A stretch of DNA of 64,000 bases from Mauremys mutica. Taxonomy: Eukaryota; Chordata; Testudines; Geoemydidae. How positions within the stretch are numbered: position 1 is the stretch's first letter; every line of letters starts with the position of its first letter. Below are positions 12,801-24,800 of this stretch, in pieces. The DNA lies in assembly GCF_020497125.1 (NCBI RefSeq), contig NW_025422883.1, positions 62,001 through 126,000 on the forward strand, given 5' to 3'. Under the pieces are notes generated by a model. That model worked only from the letters and a program-made list of their open reading frames with translations. It made no database searches and had not been told where the DNA came from. The position numbers and the translations under genes were made by a program.

Positions 12801-15800
12801 GTGCTCAGCACTCCCCCAAAGCAGGCCACTGACAGGGCCACGGAGGTGCCACCAGGGCCCCGGCCTGGCCCCGTGCTGTGAGCAGGGCAGGGCAGGGCAC
12901 CACTCCGGGCACGGCCACGCACTTACAGCAGCCGGAGCGCCCGGAGCCCTTCGAAGGCGAGCAGGGGGATGCACTGCAGGGCGTTGTAGCTGAGGATCCT
13001 GGGGAGGCAGAGGAGGAAACAACACGTGGTCACGTCCCCTGAGCACCGACACGCACCCGGCGAGGCTCCCGCGCCAGGCCCCCCTAACGGGCCGTTTCAC
13101 TAGCACCCCGGGCAGAGACCCGGCACCCCGTGCACACTGCCTCTCGGGCGCTCTCCAGCAGGGCCGCTAGTTACGGTTCTTCTTAGTACAGGAACCGGCC
13201 GCCGGCCTGCACAGCCCAGAGGCCTCAGCAGCAAGCCCGGCTTATTGTCTCCCGGCCTTCACCCGCCCACCGCGCAGCTGGGTCAGGAGCCGCGGCCCCG
13301 GGCCGGGACTTACAGGGTGGTGAGCTGGCTCATGTTGGTGAAGGAGGAGTTGCTCAAGGAGCTGATCTTGTTGTTGCTCAGGTCACTGGAAAACACAAGT
13401 GCAGCAGGGGGGTCAGTTGGAGCTGGGCTCCCGGCCTCCCCCCAGCCCGTGGGGTGGCGCTGGCTGGTTTCACTGGGTGGCACTGGCTGGCAGGCCGAGG
13501 GAACAGTGGTTTTGCAGGAGATGCCGCCCCCTGTGGCCAGTCTAGGACACCCCTGGGTGCCTTACAGGTGGTGTGGTGATTCCTCTGCCACTGCGGGCTC
13601 CCCTCATCCTCTGGGTCCCGGACACTGCGCGCCGGCAGCTCCAGGAGGAAGCTTTTCCTGTCGCAGTTTAACCACGTGTCACTCGGTTAACGAGTGCTGC
13701 CAATGCTCACGTCGCTGGCAAGTCTCCTGGCCGCTGGTGGTTCTTGTAAGCCCCAGCTGCCGAGTCAGGCGCTGAGCTGAGCGTTCCCCTTGCAACGCTA
13801 GTCTCCAGCCCTCTGGGTTGCACAGCAAAGCTTGAAACGTGGCCTGCCCGTGCCGGCGCCGGGAGGCAAAGGAAAGGCTCCACATGTACTTGCTGGTTGC
13901 CCTCCGGGTGCTAAGCCACTGTCGTGACTTTTTGTGGCCTGGTGTGATTTTTGCAGGGGTGGGGTGGGGGGGTGACGCAGGTTCCACTCGCCCTAGGGAG
14001 GCGAGCGGGGCTGCAACGCTGGGCAAGTCGTTCGCTGCTTCGTCGCAGACTTTCCACAAGAACAAATGGAAACAAACAGGCCGTCAACACGTTTGGGCTC
14101 AACATGAGGCGAAGGTTTCTAAGCACCAGAGGGGTGAGGGTCTGGACCAGCCCCCCAAGGGGAGCCGCGGGGGCCAGACACCAAACCGGCTTCACGCCTG
14201 AGCCTGAGACGTGTGTGGAGGGGACGGTGTGATGGGGCTGCCCACAACGGCCAGTCGGCGATGGCTAGTAGCAAATACCCCCGTGGCCGGTGATGGGCCA
14301 CTAGCCGGGGACGGCTCTGAGCTACTGCAGGGAATTGTCCGGCTGCTGGTGGGATTCTGCCCAGCAAACCACTGAGTTAGCACAGGGGCAGCCAGTGGGC
14401 TGGATTTTCCGTGGGCTCCAGCCACTGGGCATTGCCTCAGAGCTCCTCCGTCTGGCGGCTTCGCAGCCCCAGGGCAGCGTGTTTTAGCTCTCAGCTCCGA
14501 TGAGAGAAGCTCGTCGCGGGGCCTGCGGGGCGGGGGGGTCTGCGACAGGGAACAAGCGCTCCCGGGGCTCACTGCTGGTTTCTCCAGGGAGAAGGGAGTG
14601 GGCTTTCCTCGACAGGGGCTGGGAGCACCCTCTGTCAGGAAGGGTCCCCAAAACGTCAGCCACGTGGGCTGAAACTTTCCTCGCCGGGCGGCTGCCTCGG
14701 GCTGAATTTTCGGGGAATGTTTCAGCCAAAGCAGTTCAGCCGTTTCTGAGACCGAGGCTGGAGAACAAGGCTCGGTCTGCCCAGGGGTAGATGGGGGAAG
14801 GAGGCTGCGGAGCCGGGCCCCAGAGGACTGGGGCTGTTGGCTGGCAGGAGCCTGGGACTGGCAGGGCTAAAAACTGGATTAAAAGAATAATATGAAAGTT
14901 GCAGAGTCGCTAGGAAAGGCCAGAACAGAGCCCGGCAACCCTCCTCCACCCCATGTACAGGCACATTTTCCCTCCAGCATTAGCACGGCCCCGATCCCTG
15001 CAGCACCGGAGCACGTCCTCTGGCTGCCCTCTGCCCACAGTCCCCTCTGGGCCCGTCACCCCGTTCCTGTTCCTGGCCACAGCGCGGGGGCTCGCGCCGG
15101 CCCCCGGGGCCCCCCCTTGGTCTGGGATTACACCATTGCTCGGTGTCCGTGGTTAACGCAGTCGAGTGCTGCCCTGGAGCACCGGAGTCTGTCCCTGCCT
15201 CTGCCACAGAGTTCCTGCGAGACGCTGGGCCAGTCGCGGTGTGTGCCTGGTGTCTGGGTGCTGGACCTGAGCCGCCGGGGGCGGCTCTGCAGAGGTGCCG
15301 GGCTGTGCCCTGAACAGGGAAGTGCAGCGGGATGTGGGACTGGGACAGGGACAGGCTGGAGGGGACGGGGCAGAGGGGGGGAATTTGGGGGTGAGTGGGC
15401 AGAAGGAGCTGGGCCTGCCAGAGCCTGGAAGGGGCCCCGCGGTCCCGGCCCCGTGGGAAAGCAGCTGAGAAACCTTCCGCACACGCAGCCAGGAGCCCCG
15501 AGGGCTGATCCCAGCTTTGTCACAGCTGCCAGGCTGCGCGGCCCACTGGCCAGCTCGCCGCCCCGACCCCCCCACTGCCCGGCCTTCGCGGCTCGAGTCT
15601 CAGCCAGCCCAGCCCCCGGGATCCCAGCCGCCGGGGCCGGGCCAGGATACTTACACCAGCTGCAGGGATCGGAAGGAGGAGAGCTCCCCAGGGACCAGCG
15701 TGAGCTGATTGCCGTCCAGGTAGCTACGGGAGAGAACAAAGGCCCGTCACCCATCGGGGCTGGGCCCAGGAGGCCGCTGCACAGGCAGTGAGAGGGCAGG

Positions 15801-18800
15801 GCTCACGTGGGGGTGCAGGACCAACCGCCCCAGTTCGGCCCCGGGGTCCGTCCGTGCAGAGACCCCCCGACACCGCGCGGAGCGGAGCACTGCCAGAGCC
15901 ATGCAGGGGATCGGGGGCCCGCTCTGACCGCGGGGGCGCACTCGTGTGTGTGTGAGTCTGTCTGAGACTCCAGGTGGGCTGGCTGGAAGTGTGTGTGAGC
16001 TAGTCATGGTTCCCAGCCAATGGGAGCTGCGGAGCTGGTGCTTCAGGAGGGGGCGGCACGTAGGAGCCAGAGGGGGACATGCCTCTGCTTCCAGGAGCTG
16101 CCAGAGGTAAGCGCCACCCAGAGCCCGCACCCCCCCGCCCTGGCATCCCAACCCCCTGCCCCAGCCCTGGTCCCCCTCCTGCCCTCCGAACCCCTCAGCG
16201 CCAGCCCAGCCCCCTCCTGCACCCCAAATCCCTCATCCCTGACCCCACCCCAGAGCCCGCACCCCCCCGCCCTCGCATCCCAACCCCCTGCCCCAGCCCT
16301 GGTCCCCCTCCTGCCCTCCGAACCCCTCAGCGCCAGCCCAGCCCCCTCCTGCACCCCAAATCCCTCATCCCTGACCCCACCCCAGAGCCCCCACCCCCCC
16401 GCCCTCGCATCCCAACCCCCTGCCCCAGCCCTGGTCCCCCTCCTGCCCTCCAAACCCCTCAGCGTCAGCCCAGCCCCCTCCTGCACCCCAAATCCCTCAT
16501 CCCTGACCCCACCCCAGAGCCCGCACCCCCCGCCCTCGCATCCCAACCCCCTGCCCCAGCCCTGGTCCCCCTCCTGCCCTCCAAACCCCTCAGCGTCAGC
16601 CCAGCCCCCTCCTGCACCCCAAATCCCTCATCCCTGACCCCACCCCAGAGCCCGCACCCCCCCGCCCTCGCATCCCAACCCCCTGCCACACCCTGAACCC
16701 CTCATTTCTGGCCCCACCCTGGAACCTGCACCCCCAGCCGGAGCCCTCACCCCCCCACAGCCCAGCCCCCTGCCTCAGCCCGGAGCCCCCTCCCATCCTC
16801 TGAACCCCTCGGCTCCACCCCCAGCCCGGATCCCCCTCCCGCATCCCAACCCCCTGCGCCAGCCCTGGGAAAACGAGGAAGTGAGTGAGGGTGGGGAGAG
16901 CGAGCGACAGAGGGAGGGGGGATGGAGTGAGAGGGGCGGGGCCTCGGAGGGGGCGGGGTCTCAGAGGAGGGGCGGGGCAGGGTGTTCAGTTTAGCGCGGC
17001 AGCCTGAGGTCGGGCGCTCGCCCCGCGGTGCAGACAGGTGCCGGGGCCTGGTGCCGGTTCAGCAGCCCCCGCTGGGAGCAGGGCCCGTGGGTGCAGCACC
17101 GGGCGAGCTCAGGGCCCCAGTGCGGCGGGTGCTGCACGAACGCCCGGCGACAGCCGGCCCAGCCGGCGCATGGGGGGCCCCCCTGCTAACCAGGGTTTGC
17201 TCTGCTTCTGTTTAATGATGGGGTGGGGGGGGGTCACAGGAGGGTGAACAATTAACCCCCCCGACTGTAATGTGCAGCCCCCGTTAGCTGCGTTTCCTGC
17301 CCCCCCCGTCTCCCGGCGGGCGGGTCACTCACCTGGTCGCCCCGCGGCATTCTGGGGCCCAGTGACGTGGTGCTCGCCTGACCCCCCCCCTTGGGGCAGT
17401 CTGGCCTAGGCGTTCCCGCAGCAGCCTCAGCCCAGCGCCCTCGCGGGCCGTGCCCAGGCGAGCCCCGGGGCACCAGGGGGCACGTTCACAGGGCTGGGCT
17501 CCCACGGGCCGCGGCGGAGCGGGAATCCCCTCTGGCTCAGGGCTAGCCCCCCTCACGACGGGCCAGAGCTGGGGCGGGAATTCACACCTCCAGCCCCGCG
17601 GCCAGCTCCGCTCGCGGGCCGCGGGGTGAACGCCATCAAAGCCAGTGGGGTCCCTCTGGATTTACACCAGGGTAACAGAGCAGCGTTTGCACCAGCGTGC
17701 GATGCACGCAGCTCTGGGCCCGGTGCCGGGCGGATCAGCTGGCCTGAGTGTGCAGGGGGTGACCCTGGACTCCGGGGGGGTTGGGGGGGGCAGCAGGAGG
17801 GCTCGGCTCCCTCCCGCCTCGCAGCCCCTGCTGGGAAATCTGACCCGCTCTCCCTGTGTCCAGGAGGCCCGGCCCCGCAGGCTCCCGGCCCCGCAGGCTC
17901 CATGGCCCGGGGCAGGCGGTCAGAGCCCTGGGATACTCACAGCTCAGTGACGTTCTTTGGGATCCCCTTGGGCAGGGACTTGAGGTGTTTGTTGCTGCAG
18001 CGAACGACCGTGTCCAGGCAGGTGCACTCCGGAGGGCACTGTGGGCGTGGGACGCACCCCGTCTCCTCCTGGCCTGCAAGGGGGGCACAGCTAGTAACGG
18101 GCCCACCCAGATCCGGCCTCTTGCCCTGTCCTGGGGGCAGAGATTCCCACACTCCAAGGCCAGAAGGGCCCTGTGCCGCGCCCGCAGCCCCTAGCGCAGA
18201 CTCTAGACAAACATCCGCCCAGGCTGGAGAATCCACCTGCCCCCGGGTCACCTGTTCCCACAGTCACTCCCCCCCGGCGCAGATCCAGGCCTGCTTCCTG
18301 CCTGAGCACGTCTGGCTCCAGCTTCCAGCCCCGGGCCGGGTTCCACCTTCCTCGGCTGGACTGGCCGGCAGCGGCCACCTCCCAGGACCCGTCCCCCGGC
18401 GTAATCAAGTCACCCCTTCACCGAGCAGAGGGGGCTCCGGGGGCCGGCACTACGGGGCAGGTTTCCTCAGTCTCGTGTGGCCTTAATCGAAACCAAACCA
18501 AGGCTAAAAATGAAAATGGCCCAGCCCAGCCCCCGCTCAGCCAGGCTCTGTGTCGGAGCCCAGCCTGGAGGTGGGCAGAGCCAGGACTGAGGCTGGTGCG
18601 GGAGCGCGGCAGCACCGCCGGTGCCGGGTGGCAGGGGGCACAACGTGACCAGCCGGGAAGCACCCGCTGGGGACGCTGCTGCGGGGTCACCCTCGTCGGC
18701 CGCCCCTGCTCAGCCCCATGGCGCCTGTGAGTTACCTTCCTCACACCTGAAGTCGGGGAAGGCCACGTCCTGGAGCGGGATCTGCCGCAGGAAGTCGGGG

Positions 18801-21800
18801 TTCTGGCAGCGCGGGTTCCCCGTCACGATCTTCCTCCTCCGCAGCCAGTCGCCCAGCCAGGCCAGCCGGCAGTTACAGTCGAAGGGATTGGCCAGCAGGT
18901 TCCTGCGCCGCAGAGGGGGAGCGCGGGGCTAACGTGGTGGCAGCAGGGCCGGGCACCCGGAGTCCCCATGGCTGCCAGCTCCTGAGCCAGCGGGGCCTGA
19001 GCCAAGCCTCAGGCGTGTGCATCAGTGACGTGCTGAGTGTGAGCTAATCTCTCATGGGAGGGTGACAGGGCCAGAAGGAGTCAATTACCTCCCAGGCTGA
19101 CCTGCCCCAGGGCCGAACTTTAGAGACTGGTTAGGAAGATCTGTAAATGACCAGAGCTTTGAAATGCAGCCGGCATTGTTAGAGGTAGAAGGGGAGGTGT
19201 TTGCTCAGGGCTTGGGATGTCAGCAAACAAGTCTTGTCTATTGCTAGAGCTTTGATTCAAAGATCAAAACAGGAATATTAACATTTAGGAATCAGAGTAG
19301 CAGCCGTGTTAGTCTGTATCCGCAAAAAGAACAGGAGTACTTGTGGCACCTTAAAGACTAACAAATTTATTTTAGCATGAGCTTTCGTGAGCTGCAGCTC
19401 ACTTCTTCGGATGCATAGAATGGAAAGAAGTGAGCTGCAGCTCACGAAAGCTCATGCTAAAATAAATTTGTTAGTCTTTAAGGTGCCACAAGTACTCCTG
19501 TTCTTTTAACATTTAGGAAGACACTTGAGTGAAATAGTATTATTGTCTGTGTGTCTCTTTGAAGGTTGCGGTAACCTGTATCTGAACTGTTTAATGGATA
19601 AATTACCCTGTGCTAATTGCCAGGATGTTTGGGAGAAGGAGTTAAACCTATTGTTTTCTCAGGCCAAGAGGCTGCTGGAAATGTATAAAAACCCTGGGAC
19701 ACGATCCAGCTTCATCGCAGATCTGCTTTGGGTTTCAAGAGGGGGAAACCTTAAGCCACAAGGATTGAGATCCCCAGTCACTGACTGGAGCCACCCTGAA
19801 TATGGACATTGGACTATAACCTCTGGACTATTTCTAAAAGGACTTTTGGCAACTACAAGCTCATCTCTGCTGTGTGTGAACCTCAAGAATTGAATTCAAG
19901 TCTGTCTGTATATTGATCTTTTAACCAGCACGCTTCTTTTTAAATAAATTTTAGCTTAGTTAATAAGAATTGGCTGTAGCGTGTATTTTGGGTAAGATCT
20001 AAGTTATAATTGGGCCTGGGTGTGTGGCTGATCCTTTGGGGTTGGAAGAACCTTTTCTTTTATATGATGAGATAAGATTTTCAGGAATCATCATCAGATC
20101 TGACAGGTGTGTCTGGACGGAGGCCTGAGGCTGGGCACTTTTAAGGGAACTGCGTTGTTTGGACTCTGAGGAACCAGGGAGGTGCTACAGACGCTGTTCT
20201 GCGCTGGCTGGTAAATCTCAGTATTGGAAGATCCACCAGCGTTTGGGGTTTGTCTGCCCCAGTCTGTTTGCAGTTCACCCTGATTGACTGACCTCAGCTG
20301 GCTCCCACATGGTTACAGCATCACCCACCCCAGAGCCCAGCGCCAGGGGGCCGGGAGGGGGAGGGCCGGGTCCCCAGGCCGGGCTGGGACCGCGGGGACG
20401 CCCCGACTCACAGCGTGGAGAGCGACTGCAGCGTGTCGAAGGCGCCGGGCGCGATGGTGCTGATCTGGTTGTCGTAGAGCGAGAGCAGGCGCATGCTGCG
20501 CAGCCCCGTGAAGCTGTCGTTGTGGATGCAGCTGATGCGGTTGTTTCGCAGCATCCTGGGAGGGAGGGAGCAGCGGGAGGGTTAACGGCTCCGCGAGCAG
20601 CGCCTGTCGCCACAGCCGCACCCGCCCTCTGCCCACCTCGCACCCAGGGACCCTCAGTGCAGTGACTCGGCCCCGCCCCGCCAGGGACACTGCCACACGC
20701 ATGGGGTGCTGGGCGCACGAACCCCCCGGGAGCACCCCAGGGACTCAGGCCAGCTGGGGCCTGCCCCAGACGAGCAGCAAACCGACGCCCCACGTCAGCG
20801 CAGCAACGCTGCCTGCAGCAGGGGCAGCACCTGAGGGTGGCACCACCGGGGGCGGCTCCAGGCCCCAGCACACCAAGCGCGTGCCTGGGGCAGCAAGCCA
20901 CGGGGGGGCTCTGCCGGTCGCCACGAGGGCGCAGGCAGGCTGCCTTCGGCGACATGCCTGCGGGGGGTCCACTGGTCCCGCAGCTTCGGAGGACCTCCCG
21001 CAGGCGCTGCCAAATCCACGGGACTGGGGAGCTCCCGCAGGCAAGCCGCCGAATCCGCGGGACCGGGGACCTCCCGCAGGCGCTGCCGAATCCGCGGGAC
21101 CGGGGACCTCCCGCAGGCGTGCCGCCGAATCCGCGGGACTGGGGACCTCCCGCAGGCGCCGCCGAATCCGCGGGACCGGGGACCTCCCGCAGGCGAGCCA
21201 CCGAACCCGCGGGACCGGGGACCTCCCGCAGGCGCTGCCGAATCCACGGGACCGGGGACCTCCCGCAGGCGTGCCGCCGAATCCGCGGGACTGGGGACCT
21301 CCCGCAGGCGCCGCCGAATCCGCGGGACCGGGGACCTCCCGCAGGCGTGCCACCGAACCCGCGGGACCGGGGACCTCCCGCAGGCGCTGCCGAATCCACG
21401 GGACCGGGGACCTCCCGCAGGCGCTGCCGAATCCGCGGGACCGGGGACCTCCCGCAGGCGTGCCGCCGAATCCGCGGGACCGGGGACCTCCCGCAGGCGC
21501 TGCCGAATCCACGGGACCGGGGACCTCCCGCAGGCGTGCCGCCGAATCCGCGGGACCGGGGACCTCCCGCAGGCGTGCTGCCGAATCCGCGGGACCGGGG
21601 ACCTCCCGCAGGCGCTGCCGAATCCGCGGGACCAGGGACCTCCCGCAGGCGTGCCGCCGAATCCGCGGGACCAGGGACCTCCCGCAGGCGCTGCCGAATC
21701 CGCGGGACCGGGGACCTCCCGCAGGCAAGCTGCCGAATCCGCGGGACCGGGGACCTCCCGCAGGCGTGTCGCCGAATCCGCGGGACCGGGGACCTCCCGC

Positions 21801-24800
21801 AGGCAAGCTGTCGAATCCGCGGGACCGGGGACCTCCCGCAGGCTTGTCGCCGAATCCGCGGGACCGGGGACCTCCCGCAGGCAAGCCGCCGAATCCGCGG
21901 GACCGGGGACCTCCCGCAGGCAAGCCGCCGAATCCGTGGGACCGGGGAGCTCCCGCAGGGTGTGGCACGAGGCACCCGGAGGGAGACGCGGGCGCGGGGG
22001 GGCGGCACGAGGCGCCCGGAGGGAGACGCGGGCGCGGGGGGGCGGCGCGAGGCGCCCGGAGGGAGACGCGGGCGCGGGGGGGCGGCGCGAGGCACCCGGA
22101 GGGAGACGCGGGCGCGCGGGGGGGGCGGCACGAGGCGCCCGGAGGGAGACCGGGCGCGGGGGGGCGGCGCGAGGCACCCGGAGGGAGACGCGGGCGCGGG
22201 GGGGGCGGCTCGAGGCGCCCGGAGGGAGACGCGGGCGCGGGGGGCGGCGCGAGGCTCTTGGAGGGAGACGCGGGCGCGGGGGGGCGGCACGAGGCTCTCG
22301 GAGGGAGACGCGGGTGCGGGGGGCGGCGCGAGGCTCCCGGAGGGAGACGCGGGCGGGGGGGCGGCGCGAGGCTCTTGGAGGGAGACGCGGGCGCGGGGGG
22401 CGGCACGAGGCTCACGGAGGGAGACGAGGGCGCGGGGGGGAGGGACGAGGCGCCCGGAGGGAGACGCGGTCGCGGGGGGGGGCGGCTCGAGGCGCCCGGA
22501 GGGAGACGCGGGCGCGGGGGGGGTGGCGCGAGGCTCTTGGAGGGAGACGCGGGCGCGGGGGGGGCGGCGCGAGGCGCCCGGAGGGAGACGCGGGAACCGG
22601 GGGGCGGGACGAGGCGCCCGGAGGGAGACGAGGGCGCGGGGGGGGGGGCGGCTCGAGGCGCCCGGAGGGAGACGCGGGCGCGGGGGGGGGGCGGCACGAG
22701 GCGCCCGGAGGGAGGCGCGGGGGGGCGGCACGAGGCGCCCGGAGGGAGACGGGCGCGGGGGGGCGGCACGAGGCGCCCGGAGGGAGGCGCGGGGGGGGCG
22801 GCACGAGGCTCTCGGAGGGAGACGCGGGTGCGGGGGGCGGCGCGAGGCTCCCGGAGGGAGACGCGGGCGGCGGGGGGGCGGCGCGAGGCGCCCGGAGGGA
22901 GACGCGGGCGCGGGGGGGCGGCGCGAGGCGCCCGGAGGGAGACGCGGGCGGGGGGGGCGGCGCGAGGCTCTCGGAGGGAGACGCGGGCGGGGGGGGGGCG
23001 GCGCGAGGCGCCCGGAGGGAGACGTGGGCGCGGGGGGGCGGCGCGAGGCGCCCGGAGGGAGACGCGGGCGCGGGGGGCGGCGCGAGGCGCCCGGAGGGAG
23101 ACGCGGGCGCGGGGGGGGCGGCGCGAGGCTCTCGGAGGGAGACCGGGCGCGGGGGGCGGCGCGAGGCGCCCGGAGGGAGACGCGGGCGCGGGGGGGCGGC
23201 GCGAGGCGCCCAGAGGGAGACGCGGGCGCGGGGGGGGCGGCGCGAGGCTCTCGGAGGGAGACGCGGGCGCGGGGGGGGCGGCGCGAGGCTCTCGGAGGGA
23301 GACGCGGGCGGGGGGGGGGGCGGCGCGAGGCTCCCGGAGGGAGACGCGGGCGCGGGGGGGGGGGCGGCGCGAGGCGCCCGGAGGGAGACGCGGGCGCGGG
23401 GGGCGGCGCGAGGCGCCCGGAGGGAGACGCGGGCGCGGGGGGCGGCGCGAGGCGCCCGGAGGGAGACGCGGGCGCGGGGGGGGGCCCCAAGGCGCCCGGT
23501 GGGAGACCCGGGCGCGGGGGGGGGCGGCACGAGGCGCCCGGAGGGAGACGCGGGCGTGGGGGGGCGGCGCGAGGCGCCCGGAGGGAGACGCGGGCGCGGG
23601 GGGTGGCGCGAGGCGCCCGGAGGGAGACGCGGGCGCGGGGGGTTGGCACGAGGCGCCCGGAGGGAGACGCGGGCGCGGGGGGCGGCACGAGGCATCGGGT
23701 TTAGCCTCCCCCAGGCCCCGGTGAAACCCGCCCGCAGCCCCCGCCAGCCCCCGCCGCGAGATCTGGGCACGGCTCCACTCACAGGGTGCGCAGCCCCGCC
23801 AGGCCCCGGAACATGCCGCTGCGCACCGACTCCAGCTGGTTGGCCGTCAGGTGCAGCTCGCTGACGGACGCTGCCCCCTCGAAGGCCCCGTCCTCGATCT
23901 CCGTCACCTTGTTGTTGCTCAGGTTGCTGGGGAGAGAGGGGAGCGGCAGGCTGGGCCTATGTAGGGGATGGGGGATGCAGCCCCCCAGAGAGCCCCCCCT
24001 GTGCACTGTGGGCCATCAATCCGGTCGGGCCGGCTTGGGGCGTCAGTCCAGCCCCGGCTGCTGCGGAGAAGGTGCACGGCACCCCCCTGTGGGCACTAGT
24101 AGAATAACCGGTCCGGGGGGGAGGGTCCTCCTGGCCCCTGTCCGAGAGAGGCTGGCTTGTGCCCTGGAATGGCAGGTTTACTGTCACTCTGGCTGGCCTC
24201 ACTAGCCACAGAAATGCCCACTCCTGCTTGGCTCGTGACATCTTGTGTCAGTGAGTTCCACAGGTTAACGCTGCATCGTCAGGCCCTGCGTGCGGTGTCT
24301 CACACGCCGGCACCGCGGCCACGAGGCCTCGCTGGCGTCATACTCACATTTTTTTCAGGTGTGGGAGTTTTTTGAAGAGCCCCGTGGCCTCCAGCACCGA
24401 GATCTCGTTGTTGTTCAGGCGTCTGGGGGTGGGGGAGGCGGGGAGAGAAGGACAAAGGCGGAACGGATGAGCCCCAGGCAGTGCTCACCCCCCCCGGGAG
24501 GAATGAAGGAAGCCCCCAGCCCCCCGTCACTGAACCGGGCGGGGGCGTTACGCGGGGGTCTGCGGGCTCGGCAAGGCGAGTGCGCGTGCGACACAGACCC
24601 GGGGCAGGACGCCCAGCGCGGGGGGGCGGGGGGGTCTTACAGCTCTGCCGTGGCCTGCGGGATGCGCTCCGGGAGCTGGGTGAGCTTCAGGCTGGAGCAT
24701 TCCACCACGTTGGCCTCGCAGCGGCACTTGGGGGGGCAGCCCACGTCGCTGCTGCAGTCGCTGTTCAGCTGCTGATCCTCCGCGCCTGCCACGAGAGACA

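Noticed and set aside
9819..12993. Proline-rich frames of 724-983 codons on the plus strand
   Set aside because: They translate the 48-bp minisatellite, whose length keeps any frame open, and overlap SLIT1 exons on the other strand.
19525..19893. 122-codon plus-strand frame
   Set aside because: It lies wholly within an LTR, between its promoter-like tataaaa and aataaa, with no similarity to a known protein.
20275..23724. Open frames of more than 1000 codons on both strands
   Set aside because: They cover two minisatellites in all frames at once, are Arg/Pro/Gly/Ala repeats, and run across a confirmed SLIT1 exon. Lack of A/T-rich stop codons explains them.
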